The notes: generated by a model from the sequence alone, not told the origin. A stretch of 24,574 nucleotides of DNA from Bacteroidetes bacterium UBA6161 (GCA_002422315.1 DIUJ01000064.1:7225-31798); one strand, 5' to 3'; counted from the stretch's first letter, positions 7,277 to 15,723 are shown. A program made the numbers and translations.

Positions 7277-8637
7277 TGCCTAAATCCCTATTGCTTTTAC
7301 TAAGTATTTCTTTTGCTTTTACCCTAAAAGCAAACGATACTTTGGCAAATGAACCCATACCTGCCAACAAAGCAAAATTTCACTTCCACCATAGGTCTTT
7401 TTACATGCATACCAATAATTATAGGGAACTTACGGATTACAGTACATTGGCCGCTGGTGCGGGCTTGGCATTTTACAGTAAAGAAGTAAAAAACTTTAGT
7501 TTCGGCTTTAGCGGTTTTTTTGTGTACCAAATCTTCGAAAAAAACATTTATTCCATAGACCCCATTACTGGAAATACAAATAGATACGAAATTGCACTTT
7601 ATGATATGGATAAGTTTGAACCTTATCAACCCAGAACAAGATTAGACGAACTGTATGTTCAGTACAAAAAAAAGAATACAAAAATTACATACGGAAACCA
7701 AAGTTTCGAGTCTCCGCTTTTAAATGGCCAAGACAATAGAATGCATCCCAATTTGTTTCATGGTACAAGCATTTATACAAAATGGAAAAAACTCGATTTT
7801 TCTGGTGCTTGGTTTACCCATGTAAGCATGCGCGGAACAGGGTCGTGGTTTAGTATTTCCGAATCTTTTGGGGTATATCCTTTTGGCAGAAATCCCAGTG
7901 GAACCTCTTCTAGCTACGCCCATCAAACAAATAGCCACGGAATTGGGATTTTGGGAATTAAACACCATTCTGCTTTTGCAAAAACACAACTTTGGAGCTA
8001 TACCGCAAGCAATGTATTTCAGTTGTTTTGGTTGCAATTGGATAAAAATATAAAATATAAAAACAATGAAATATCCTTTGGTTTTCAGTCCTTTTACGAA
8101 ACACCATTAGCAAACGGAGGAAATGCAAATCAGGAGTTGGCTTACATTAAGTCTGGAGAAAAAAACTATGGATTTGGAGCTAAGATTGGGTATAAAATTA
8201 AAAATAGTGATTTGTCTATCAACGCCTTAATACTAGAGGGAAATGGAAGATTTTTATTTCCTAGAGAATGGGGACGTGAACAATTTTATGCAAGTTTGCC
8301 AAGGGAAAGAATGGAGGGAAATGGTAAAAGCCAAGGAATAACCATGAAACTAGAAACCAAACATGAAAAATACTGGGAAACTATGCTTGGCGTAGGTTAT
8401 TACAAAATAATTTCACCCGACAATATAGTCCTTAATAAATACGGCTTACCTTCTTATTTTCACGTTGCATGCCATACAAAGTATAGCTTTCAGAAATACT
8501 TAAAAGGAACAGATGTTTATCTTTTGTTCGTTTACAAACCTTCACAAAATCCGAATATGGTGTTAGATCAATATAGATTAAACAGGGTAGATTTGTGGCA
8601 AATAAATGCTGTAGTAAATTACAAAATCCACAGTTAG
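7276..8637 (+). CDS. outer-membrane beta-barrel protein, possibly OprD/porin-like
   Basis: A 453-residue protein with a classical N-terminal signal peptide (MPKSLLLLLSISFAFTLKA, cleavage probably before ND). The mature part is rich in aromatic residues and in alternating hydrophobic/polar strands. Stretches such as AAGAGLAFYSKEVKNFSFGF, NEISFGFQSFYE and GFGAKIGYKIKN look like barrel strands, and YVQYKKKNTKITYGNQSFES resembles a segment common in OprD-type porins of Bacteroidota. The assignment to OprD is tentative. Its ATG overlaps the sqr stop codon (TAATG), so it is probably translationally coupled to SQR. It may let sulfur anions cross the outer membrane, but that is inference from the operon only. 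It ends convergent with lolD. Confidence 0.7.
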   Translation: MPKSLLLLLSISFAFTLKANDTLANEPIPANKAKFHFHHRSFYMHTNNYRELTDYSTLAAGAGLAFYSKEVKNFSFGFSGFFVYQIFEKNIYSIDPITGNTNRYEIALYDMDKFEPYQPRTRLDELYVQYKKKNTKITYGNQSFESPLLNGQDNRMHPNLFHGTSIYTKWKKLDFSGAWFTHVSMRGTGSWFSISESFGVYPFGRNPSGTSSSYAHQTNSHGIGILGIKHHSAFAKTQLWSYTASNVFQLFWLQLDKNIKYKNNEISFGFQSFYETPLANGGNANQELAYIKSGEKNYGFGAKIGYKIKNSDLSINALILEGNGRFLFPREWGREQFYASLPRERMEGNGKSQGITMKLETKHEKYWETMLGVGYYKIISPDNIVLNKYGLPSYFHVACHTKYSFQKYLKGTDVYLLFVYKPSQNPNMVLDQYRLNRVDLWQINAVVNYKIHS

Positions 8638-8656
8638 AGTTTACCGTATGGAGTGT

Positions 8657-8690
8657 TTTTGAGAATAGGAACTTACTTTCTTATTCAAAA
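8657..8690. terminator. weak hairpin in the convergent gap
   Basis: Imperfect inverted repeat (ttttgagaatagg near 8657-8669 with cttattcaaaa at 8680-8690) in the 55-base gap between the converging porin-like and lolD genes. The flanking T and A runs could serve as a bidirectional terminator. The stem is imperfect, so support is modest. Confidence 0.35.
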
Positions 8691-8692
8691 TT

Positions 8693-9349
8693 CTAAGAAA
8701 CTATCAAACCATCTTTCATCAATAGTTTTCTATCGCTTCTTTCAGCCAATTCTGTGTTATGTGTCACAATTACAAATGTTTGGTCAAACTTATTTCTCAA
8801 CTCAAAAAACAAATTATGCAAATCTTCTGCGTTCTTAGAGTCTAAATTACCACTTGGTTCGTCTGCAAATATAACTTTAGGATTGTTTATAAGAGCCCTT
8901 GCAACGGCCACCCTTTGTTGTTCGCCTCCAGAAAGTTCAGAAGGTTTATGTTCCAATCGGTGAGACAAATTTAACAACTCAAAAATATCTTTTGCATTTT
9001 TAATCAGTTGATTATTGTTGCTTTTTCCGCCTATCCATGCAGGCATACATACATTTTCCAATGCTGTAAACTCCGGCAACAAATGATGGAACTGAAATAC
9101 AAATCCAATATTCTGATTTCTAAAAGCTGCCATTTTTTTTTCATTAAGGCGGCTTATATCCTGGCCATCTATCTCTAAACTACCAGAATCTGCCATATCT
9201 AAGGTGCCCAAAATATGCAGGAGCGTAGTTTTACCTGCACCAGAATCTCCTACTATACTTACTATTTCGCCTTTAGCTATTTGTAGGTTAATTCCTTTAA
9301 GTACTTCTACATTGCCATACTTCTTATAAATAGACTGTGTTTTAATCAT
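8693..9349 (-). CDS. lolD: ABC transporter ATPase, LolD-like
   Basis: A 218-residue ATPase of the LolD/MacB/FtsE type. In the Lol system it powers release of lipoproteins from the inner membrane to the periplasmic carrier LolA, working with LolC/E-type membrane subunits, none of which are in this window. Walker A is GDSGAGKTT (34-42), the Q-loop Gln is residue 86, the signature LSGGEQ lies at 139-144, Walker B VIFADE at 159-164 and the switch His is 197. Length and the VCMPAW segment fit LolD. Other short exporter ATPases of the same subfamily cannot be excluded. Its ATG overlaps the end of kdsA by 8 bases, placing it last in the minus-strand operon. Confidence 0.85.
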   Translation of the reverse strand: MIKTQSIYKKYGNVEVLKGINLQIAKGEIVSIVGDSGAGKTTLLHILGTLDMADSGSLEIDGQDISRLNEKKMAAFRNQNIGFVFQFHHLLPEFTALENVCMPAWIGGKSNNNQLIKNAKDIFELLNLSHRLEHKPSELSGGEQQRVAVARALINNPKVIFADEPSGNLDSKNAEDLHNLFFELRNKFDQTFVIVTHNTELAERSDRKLLMKDGLIVS

Positions 9350-10163
9350 TTGATATATAAGCTTCTCTTATTCTGGTCCATTGTTCTAGCATTTTGCCAA
9401 GTTTCTGTAAAGGCAGCATGTTGGCGCCATCAGAGAGAGCATTGGCAGGGTCGGGGTGTGTTTCCATAAAAATCCCATCTGCACCCACGGCAAGTGCAGC
9501 ATTCCCCATTTGACCTATTAAATGTGGAAGACCACCTGTTACCCCTGATTCTTTGTTTGGTTGTTGTAAAGAATGGGTTACATCCATTACAGTAGGGTAA
9601 CCAAAAGATTTCATAATTGGGAAATTCCTAAAATCTACTACCAAATCAGAATATCCAAAAAAGGTACCTCTTTCCGTAAGTAAAATATTGTTGTTGCCAG
9701 ACTCTTTAACTTTATTTGCTGCATGTCGCATGGCATCAGGACCTGCAAATTGACCTTTTTTTATGTTTACCACTTTCCCTGTTTCTGCAGCTGCTACTAG
9801 CAAGTCTGTTTGTCGGAACAAGAATGCCGGAATTTGTAAAACATCCACATATTCTGCTGCTATACTTGCCTCTATCTCAGAATGTATATCGGTAACTACG
9901 GGGATAGAAAAGGTATCGCTTACTTCTTTTAACCAAGCCAAAGCTTTTTCGTTGCCTACACCTGTAAAAGAGTCCAACTTGGTTCGGTTGGCTTTTTTAT
10001 AGGAGGCTTTAAAAATAAAGGGTATCTTTCTTTTTTCAGTTTCTAAAACTAAAGTTTCGGCAACTTGCATCAATAGGTCTCTGCTTTCTGCAGCGCAAGG
10101 CCCAGACATTAGAAAGAAATTTTTAGACTCTTTGAATTTTATTTTAGGAATAGAGTGTATCAT
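9342..10163 (-). CDS. kdsA: 3-deoxy-8-phosphooctulonate (KDO-8-P) synthase
   Basis: Condenses phosphoenolpyruvate with arabinose 5-phosphate to give KDO-8-phosphate, the precursor of the KDO sugar linking lipid A to the rest of LPS. It is a 273-residue TIM-barrel protein of usual length. It shows SGPCAAES at residues 20-27, FKASYKKANRT (substrate-binding Lys/Arg) and THSLQQPN. Cys23 occupies the position that is Cys in metal-dependent KdsA enzymes and Asn in the metal-independent E. coli type, so this should be the metal-dependent class. It lies 17 bases after the SDR gene and overlaps lolD, so two outer-membrane biogenesis genes are coupled. Confidence 0.95.
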   Translation of the reverse strand: MIHSIPKIKFKESKNFFLMSGPCAAESRDLLMQVAETLVLETEKRKIPFIFKASYKKANRTKLDSFTGVGNEKALAWLKEVSDTFSIPVVTDIHSEIEASIAAEYVDVLQIPAFLFRQTDLLVAAAETGKVVNIKKGQFAGPDAMRHAANKVKESGNNNILLTERGTFFGYSDLVVDFRNFPIMKSFGYPTVMDVTHSLQQPNKESGVTGGLPHLIGQMGNAALAVGADGIFMETHPDPANALSDGANMLPLQKLGKMLEQWTRIREAYISND

Positions 10164-10180
10164 TTTTTTACTTTAAATCA

Positions 10181-10966
10181 TTATAAACAAGCTGTTCTAC
10201 CTCCGTCAACAGGCACATTTATCCCATTTATATACGCTGCCAATGGCGATGCCAAGAAAGTAACTGCATATGCAGGTTCTTCTGGTTTCCCAAATCTCCT
10301 CGCAGGTATTTCTGCGAGCATTTCACCCTCTACTTCATTTGCCTCTACATTGGTTTTAGATGCTTTCCCTTCTATTATACTTTTCAGTCTGCCAGTTTCT
10401 GTTGCTCCTGGCAAAACATTGTTTACCGTAATACCAAAAGATGCTAACTCATTTGCAAGGGTTTTAGCCCAATTAGCTACAGCTCCTCTAATAGTGTTGG
10501 ATACCCCTAAATTTGGCAAAGGTTGTTTTACAGAAGTGCTAATCATATTTATAATTCTACCATATCCTGCCTTTTTCATTCCAGGAATTACTGCTTGGGT
10601 TAAAATATGATTGTTAAGTAAATGAGCTTGAAAAGCAGCTATAAAATCTTCATTTTTTGCAAGATTCGCAGGACCCGGGGCAGGCCCTCCTGTATTGTTT
10701 ACTAATATATGTATGTCTTGTTGTTTTACTAAAGCTTCTACTGCACTTTGAACTTGTACATTAGAGGAAAAATCTGCTACAATATAATTGTGAGGTCCCT
10801 TGCTTATAGCACATAATTCTTCTTTCACTATTTTAAGCATTTCTTCATTTCTTGCCATAAGAGTAACATTTGCTCCTGCTTTGGCAAGTTCTATTGCACA
10901 TGCTTTGCCAATTCCATTTGTGCTTCCACAAACCAGTGCATTTTTTTCTGTTAAATCAATAATCAT
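10181..10966 (-). CDS. short-chain dehydrogenase/reductase-fold protein with altered active site
   Basis: A 261-residue Rossmann-fold protein resembling 3-oxoacyl-ACP reductase (FabG). The cofactor motif is GSTNGIG (14-20), preceded by Cys instead of Thr, and NNTGGP (90-95) stands for the usual NNAG. Ser143 is present, but the expected Tyr-x3-Lys is missing. The segment 152-163 reads NLGVSNTIRGAV, with Ser156 and Arg160 at the aligned positions. The C-terminal INGINVPVDGG is intact. This fits the BKR-like SDR subgroup (cd05344) known for an imperfect NAD motif and catalytic tetrad. The frame is open to 11011, but the ATG at 10966 is chosen. It gives the standard N-terminus and sits 4 bases after the preceding gene's stop, whereas the longer form would overlap that gene. 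Reaction unknown. Confidence 0.85.
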   Translation of the reverse strand: MIIDLTEKNALVCGSTNGIGKACAIELAKAGANVTLMARNEEMLKIVKEELCAISKGPHNYIVADFSSNVQVQSAVEALVKQQDIHILVNNTGGPAPGPANLAKNEDFIAAFQAHLLNNHILTQAVIPGMKKAGYGRIINMISTSVKQPLPNLGVSNTIRGAVANWAKTLANELASFGITVNNVLPGATETGRLKSIIEGKASKTNVEANEVEGEMLAEIPARRFGKPEEPAYAVTFLASPLAAYINGINVPVDGGRTACL

Positions 10967-10970
10967 TGTA

Positions 10971-11687
10971 TTAAAAATTCGGTTGTAAGGTATATTTAGT
11001 ATAAAAATCAAAAATCACTTCTGCCACTTCTTCTGCGCTATCCACTACAGAAAACAAAAACATATCTTCTGGACTAATATAGTTTTCGGTTTCTAAAACT
11101 GTATGTTTAATCCAATTCACCATTGGCATCCAAAATTCAGATCCCACAAGTATGATAGGAAACTTCGCTTGTTTATTTGTTTGGACCAAGGTTAAGGCTT
11201 CAAATAACTCATCTAAGGTACCAAAGCCACCAGGGAAAACCACAAAACCTTGTGCGTATTTCATAAACATAACCTTTCTTACAAAGAAATAATCAAAATT
11301 AAGGATTTTATCTTGGTCTATGTAGGGGTTAGATATTTGCTCAAAAGGTAAAACTATATTTAAACCTACAGACTTGCCTTTTGCTAATTGAGCTCCTTTG
11401 TTTGCAGCCTCCATAATCCCGGGTCCGCCTCCTGTTATAATCCCATATCCGGCCTCTGCTATAAGTTTCGAAGTTTGCACTGCTAGCTTGTAATGTGCAT
11501 GTTCTGGAGAGGTCCTAGCAGAACCAAAAATAGACACACATGGACCTATTTTAGCCATTTTCTCAAAACCCTCCACAAACTCTGCCATTATTTTAAATGT
11601 AGACCAAGAATTTGAACTCTGTATTTCTGGCCACTTTTTATTCCTAAAAGCTTTTTGAATTCTTGTTTTATCTTTATCGTTTAGCAT
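10971..11687 (-). CDS. LOG-family (TIGR00730) nucleoside 5'-monophosphate phosphoribohydrolase-like protein
   Basis: A 238-residue cytosolic Rossmann-type protein with the two family motifs: GGGPGIMEA (86-94) and PGGFGTLDE (152-160). Members (LOG, YvdD, PpnN relatives) hydrolyse the N-glycosidic bond of nucleoside 5'-monophosphates, including cytokinin precursors in plants and some bacteria. Its in vivo substrate cannot be read from sequence. The N-terminal ~45 residues form an extra helical segment, as in the longer bacterial type. It starts 63 bases after cdsA ends, and the SDR gene follows after 4 bases. Confidence 0.9.
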   Translation of the reverse strand: MLNDKDKTRIQKAFRNKKWPEIQSSNSWSTFKIMAEFVEGFEKMAKIGPCVSIFGSARTSPEHAHYKLAVQTSKLIAEAGYGIITGGGPGIMEAANKGAQLAKGKSVGLNIVLPFEQISNPYIDQDKILNFDYFFVRKVMFMKYAQGFVVFPGGFGTLDELFEALTLVQTNKQAKFPIILVGSEFWMPMVNWIKHTVLETENYISPEDMFLFSVVDSAEEVAEVIFDFYTKYTLQPNF

Positions 11688-11750
11688 CTCTTTTCCCTTT
11701 TTTTTAAGTATGGCAAGTTATAGAATTAAATCCAACTAGAAAAACCAATA

Positions 11751-12581
11751 CTACGTTAAAGTATATATTAAAATAGCATACACAGGAACAGCAAACACAA
11801 AACCATCAAATCTATCCCATACACCACCGTGGCCTGGCAACAATTTGCCACTGTCTTTTACTCCCGCTTTTCTTTTAGTTGCAGATTGTACCAAATCGCC
11901 CAAGGTAGAGAAAGAACCAATTAAAATCCCAGATAAAACATGGAAAACTAATGGATGTCGTTCTGTTTTAATCATAAATTTATCATACAACAGCGATACA
12001 ATAAAGCAAAAAAGCAAACCACTCACAAAGCCTTCTACTGTTTTGTTTGGAGATACCTTGGGCATAAGCTTGTGACGACCTAAAAACTTGCCACCCAAAT
12101 AAGCAAATGTGTCATTTGCCCAAACCATCAGAAATAAAGGTATAATGTGGACCACAGGATTAAATTCCATACTGTTGCCTGTAAACGAGAGTGAATATAA
12201 AATTGAAAAGGGCAAGGAAAATATAAAAACAGCTCCAAGCAAAACAAAGGCATTTTTATACAATTCCTCTTTTTTCTTAAACAATGAAACGGCTAACAAA
12301 TATACAAATGGTAAAAACATAAATACCAAATATTTAGACTCCAGTTCATTCTTAAAAACCTTTTCAAATAAAAGAAAAATAGCAACCGTAAATAATGCAT
12401 TAAATAAATTCAAAAGAAAACTACGCTCTCCTTTATTCTGAAGTTTGAAATATTCTAAGGATGCTAAAAAAGTAACCATAGTAAGCATTACCAAAAAAGA
12501 TTTTGGGCTAAATAAAATGGACAACAACATTACTACGATAAAAGCCAAACCCGTAAAAGCCCTTTGCCAAAAATTACTCAT
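11751..12581 (-). CDS. cdsA: phosphatidate cytidylyltransferase
   Basis: Makes CDP-diacylglycerol from CTP and phosphatidic acid at the inner membrane, the branch point of phospholipid synthesis. The 276-residue protein has about eight hydrophobic helices. Near its C-terminus it carries the CDP-diglyceride synthase signature: Ser-x-x-Lys-Arg, then KDSG and LPGHGGVWDRFD. Mid-protein, the motif KVSPNKTVEGF is also typical. Length fits. It overlaps the end of the CPBP protease gene by 8 bases and precedes the LOG gene by 63 bases, a gap in which I see no terminator. Confidence 0.95.
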   Translation of the reverse strand: MSNFWQRAFTGLAFIVVMLLSILFSPKSFLVMLTMVTFLASLEYFKLQNKGERSFLLNLFNALFTVAIFLLFEKVFKNELESKYLVFMFLPFVYLLAVSLFKKKEELYKNAFVLLGAVFIFSLPFSILYSLSFTGNSMEFNPVVHIIPLFLMVWANDTFAYLGGKFLGRHKLMPKVSPNKTVEGFVSGLLFCFIVSLLYDKFMIKTERHPLVFHVLSGILIGSFSTLGDLVQSATKRKAGVKDSGKLLPGHGGVWDRFDGFVFAVPVYAILIYTLT

Positions 12582-13500
12582 GTCCTGCTCCTTTTACCAA
12601 AATATTTTTTTTAATAAAGATACTCCATACAAAAACAAATGCCAATGCACTTATTAGTACTATGATAACTGAAGGACTGTAATCCTCTTTCATAAAATCG
12701 AAACGACTGCTTCTGCTTGCGAAGAAATTTGCAACAATTACTATACTGTTGTAAAGCACATGGCCAAAAATTGTGTAGTATAAGTTTTGGGTATAATGGT
12801 ATATATATCCAAAAAGAAAGCCTGCCGCCAAAATCGGAATAATTTGATTGAATCGAAAATGAAACAAAGAAAAAATCAATGCACTTAAAAAAATTGATTT
12901 AAATACAGAACGGTTCCACAAAAATAGATAACGCTGAAGCAGACCCCTGAAAAAAATTTCTTCTGCAAGAGCAGGTACTAGAGCCATAACCAATATATTC
13001 AGCAGCAAACTCTGAACATTGGGCATTACAAGAAAAATCTCTGTAATTCTGCTCCTGCTTTGTTCGGCTTTTAAAAACATTTCTTTTAAACCAAACCACT
13101 CAGGAATTGGGATATGGGAATTTAAAGCACCAAGATAAAGTACAATAGGAACAAAGAATAAAACCATCATGCTAACAATAAATATCGTCAGAATATTAGG
13201 TTTTTGGGATAAATTCAAGAAATTCAGCGCATGGACTTTATAAATTCTTAGAAAAATAAATGCAGCCCCTGCAAAACCGCCTAAGGAAACAACTACTTGA
13301 AAAATTTTAAGGATATTAATTGTATCGGCATTAGGATTTTGTAAAATGGATAAAGTTTCTTGCACATTTAAACCATATATAGCCATAACCAACAATGCTG
13401 CTAGAAGAGGAAATACAACCAAACTTGTGAGAATATATATCCCCATTAATACTAAAAACCGAGACGCTTGGTCAATTCTTTCCCCTAGATTTACATTCAT
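12574..13500 (-). CDS. CPBP-family intramembrane metalloprotease
   Basis: A 308-residue multi-spanning membrane protein of the CPBP/Abi family (PF02517, relatives of Rce1). It has all three conserved motifs: E180-E-I-F-F-R185, F210-S-L-F-H214 and H247-V-L-Y-N251, so the metal-binding glutamates and histidines are intact. Substrates of bacterial CPBP proteins are mostly unknown; some act in bacteriocin immunity or protein export. The frame is open to 13590, but the ATG at 13500 (MNVNLGER) is preferred. The upstream codons overlap the divergent dus promoter and gene start and have no membrane-protein character. First gene of the minus-strand series; its stop overlaps the cdsA start. Confidence 0.88.
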   Translation of the reverse strand: MNVNLGERIDQASRFLVLMGIYILTSLVVFPLLAALLVMAIYGLNVQETLSILQNPNADTINILKIFQVVVSLGGFAGAAFIFLRIYKVHALNFLNLSQKPNILTIFIVSMMVLFFVPIVLYLGALNSHIPIPEWFGLKEMFLKAEQSRSRITEIFLVMPNVQSLLLNILVMALVPALAEEIFFRGLLQRYLFLWNRSVFKSIFLSALIFSLFHFRFNQIIPILAAGFLFGYIYHYTQNLYYTIFGHVLYNSIVIVANFFASRSSRFDFMKEDYSPSVIIVLISALAFVFVWSIFIKKNILVKGAGHE

Positions 13501-13507
13501 ATTTTCG

Positions 13508-13515
13508 TATTTTTG
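13508..13515 (+). promoter_or_regulatory. -7 element of the dus promoter (TATTTTTG)
   Basis: A full TAnnTTTG match 23 bases before the dus start codon, in the 38-base divergent gap with the CPBP protease gene. The -33 region would lie inside the protease coding sequence; no clear TTTG is seen. Confidence 0.5.
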
Positions 13516-13538
13516 CAAAATAAATAATTTCCGCAAAT

Positions 13539-14576
13539 TTGGTAAAAATAGCCGACATTCAACTACCCAAATTCCCACTTCTTTTAGCACCTATGGAAGA
13601 TGTGAGCGATCCACCTTTTAGATTTGTTTGCAAACAAAATGGTGCAGACCTTATGTATACTGAATTTATCTCTAGCGAAGGACTTATAAGAGATGCCGTA
13701 AAAAGCAAGCAAAAACTAGATATTTTCGAATACGAAAGACCCATAGGAATACAATTATTCGGCAGCGATATTGAATCCATGCGCGAAGCTTGCGAAATTG
13801 CTACACTCGCTAAGCCAGATTTAATAGACATAAACTATGGATGCCCTGTTAAAAAAGTTGCTTGTAAAGGCGCAGGTGCTGGCATACTTACCAATATACC
13901 CAAAATGGTACAGATGACCAAGGCTATGGTAGACGCCACACATTTGCCTGTAACAGTTAAAACAAGATTAGGATGGGACGAAAATTCTAAAAATGTAGAG
14001 ACTGTTGCCCAACAACTCCAAGACGTTGGAATAAAAGCTTTAACCATTCATGGCAGAACCAGAGTTCAACTATACAAAGGAAATGCAGATTGGACATTAA
14101 TTGGAAAAATTAAAGAAAACCAAGCCATACACATCCCAATCTTTGGGAATGGGGATGTAGATTCACCAGAAAAAGCCTTAGAAATGAAAGACCGGTATGG
14201 TGTGGATGGTATAATGATAGGAAGGGCTGCTATTGGTTACCCTTGGATATTTAGAGAAATTAAACACTTTTTAAATACTGGGGAACACCTCCCCCCTCCT
14301 ACTCTTGCGGAAAGAGTAGAAACATGCAAAACCCATTTTACTAAGAATATAGAATGGAAGGGAAACAGAGTGGGGATAGTTGAAATGAGAAGACATTACG
14401 CTGGCTATTTCAAAGGCCTACCTGATTTCAAACCTTTCAGGACCTCTCTTGTGGGCTCTATGGAACCGCTAGAAATATTGGACCTTTTGGCACAAATAGA
14501 AAACAAATACGAGGGCTTTATTATTGAACGACCTTCTATTGCAAATGTTGAAACCGCAGGAGTTAACGATTATTAA
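13539..14576 (+). CDS. dusB: tRNA-dihydrouridine synthase, DusB-like
   Basis: A flavoprotein that reduces uridine to dihydrouridine in tRNA D-loops. The 345-residue protein shows the Dus N-terminal motif APMEDVSDPPFR (17-28) and the catalytic cysteine in DINYGCP (Cys102). It also has the FMN-phosphate loop NGDVDSPEKA with GIMIGRAAIGYPWIF, and HGRTRVQLYKG as in DusB. It begins with a TTG: MVKIADIQLPKFPLLLAPMED matches the N-terminus usual for Bacteroidota homologues, and the first in-frame ATG lies inside the conserved motif. The stop codon overlaps the murG stop on the other strand (14573-14576), so the two genes converge with no spacer. Confidence 0.92.
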   Translation: MVKIADIQLPKFPLLLAPMEDVSDPPFRFVCKQNGADLMYTEFISSEGLIRDAVKSKQKLDIFEYERPIGIQLFGSDIESMREACEIATLAKPDLIDINYGCPVKKVACKGAGAGILTNIPKMVQMTKAMVDATHLPVTVKTRLGWDENSKNVETVAQQLQDVGIKALTIHGRTRVQLYKGNADWTLIGKIKENQAIHIPIFGNGDVDSPEKALEMKDRYGVDGIMIGRAAIGYPWIFREIKHFLNTGEHLPPPTLAERVETCKTHFTKNIEWKGNRVGIVEMRRHYAGYFKGLPDFKPFRTSLVGSMEPLEILDLLAQIENKYEGFIIERPSIANVETAGVNDY

Positions 14577-15661
14577 GATTTTACCAATTTTATAATTTCT
14601 GAGGCTATTTCGTGTGCTGCATTTGGCCTTCCCAAAGCAAGTGCATTTCTCCCCAGTTTCTCCCGTTGTTCCATGTTGCTTAGAAGTTCCACACACTTAG
14701 GAACTGCTTCTTGTATTGCATTCTGATCCTTTATTAGAATAGCTGCATCTCTATTGGCCAAACTAAGCGCATTATGTGTTTGATGGTCTTCTGCTACATA
14801 TGGACTTGGAACTAATACGGAGGCTTTTCCTAATGCACAAATCTCTGAAATGGTAAGTGCCCCTGCCCTGCATAAAATCAAATCTGCTGCACTATATACC
14901 AAATCCATGTTTTTTACAAACTCCTGAACAAGAACTGCTTCTCCCCCCATTGTCTTATATTGGTTAAAATAGAAGGAGCCCGTTTGCCATATTAATTGGA
15001 TATTGTTCTCTTTCAACAATTCTAAATTCTTAACAACGGATTCATTTAGCATTTTAGCTCCCAGGCTGCCTCCCGTAACAAATAAGAGGGATTTACTTGT
15101 GTCCAGCCCCAATCTATGTTTCGCTTCTTTTTTGTCTATTGCCTTTTCAATCAAATCCTGTCGGATAGGATTGCCAGTGTATACTATCTTGTGAGAAGGG
15201 AAAAACTTTTCCATTTCTGGGTATGCCACACAGATTTTGTTAGCTTTTTTGGAAAGCCATTTATTGGTAAGACCCGCAAAAGAGTTTTGTTCCTGTAAAA
15301 GTATGGGTATACCTTTTATACTAGCTGCAAAAACTATTGCAGCACTTGCATAACCACCCACTCCAACTACTACATCGGGTTTATATGTTTTAATAATTCT
15401 TAACGAAGCATAAACACTATACACCCATTTTACAGGCAAAAGAAGGTTTTTATAACTTATCTTTCGCTGTAAACCACTAATCCAAAGCCCTTTAATTTTA
15501 TACCCTGCTTCTGGAACCTTTTGCATTTCCATTCTACCTTTAGCCCCAATAAATAAGATATCACTATGGGGATCTATTCTTTTAAGTTCATTGGCAATGG
15601 CTATTGCAGGAAATATATGGCCACCGGTTCCTCCTCCTGATATGATAAATTTTTTGTACAT
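14573..15661 (-). CDS. murG: UDP-GlcNAc:undecaprenyl-PP-MurNAc-pentapeptide GlcNAc transferase
   Basis: Adds GlcNAc to lipid I to make lipid II at the cytoplasmic face of the inner membrane, the last cytoplasmic step of peptidoglycan precursor synthesis. The 362-residue GT-B protein has the N-terminal glycine-rich loop GGGTGGH (9-15), LLQEQNSFAGLTNKW, the C-terminal GGSLGAK loop and LILCRAGALTISEI for UDP-sugar binding. Length is normal. Unusually for murG, it is not in a division/cell-wall cluster here. It lies just after the typA terminator, and its ATG follows a -7 box by only 7 T residues, which suggests a very short or absent leader. Confidence 0.97.
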   Translation of the reverse strand: MYKKFIISGGGTGGHIFPAIAIANELKRIDPHSDILFIGAKGRMEMQKVPEAGYKIKGLWISGLQRKISYKNLLLPVKWVYSVYASLRIIKTYKPDVVVGVGGYASAAIVFAASIKGIPILLQEQNSFAGLTNKWLSKKANKICVAYPEMEKFFPSHKIVYTGNPIRQDLIEKAIDKKEAKHRLGLDTSKSLLFVTGGSLGAKMLNESVVKNLELLKENNIQLIWQTGSFYFNQYKTMGGEAVLVQEFVKNMDLVYSAADLILCRAGALTISEICALGKASVLVPSPYVAEDHQTHNALSLANRDAAILIKDQNAIQEAVPKCVELLSNMEQREKLGRNALALGRPNAAHEIASEIIKLVKS

Positions 15662-15668
15662 AAAAAAA

Positions 15669-15676
15669 CAAATATA
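15669..15676 (-). promoter_or_regulatory. -7 element (TATATTTG) directly before murG
   Basis: On the minus strand a full TAnnTTTG match follows the T-run of the typA terminator. It is separated from the murG ATG by seven T residues. Initiation at the usual distance would fall at or next to the ATG. The -33 region lies inside the terminator hairpin. Confidence 0.45.
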
Positions 15677-15710
15677 AAAAAAAGCCCTTTAACGAATGGT
15701 TAAAGGGCTT
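15676..15710 (-). terminator. intrinsic terminator of typA
   Basis: On the minus strand a perfect 12-base stem (15710-15699 with 15693-15682, aagccctttaac/gttaaagggctt) with a 5-base loop is followed by eight T residues. It begins 13 bases after the typA stop. Confidence 0.9.
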
Positions 15711-15723
15711 AATTATTGTCAAA

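Noticed and set aside
13501..13590. Longer CPBP protease starting at 13590
   Set aside because: It would overlap the dus start and promoter on the other strand, and the added 30 residues do not resemble the family.
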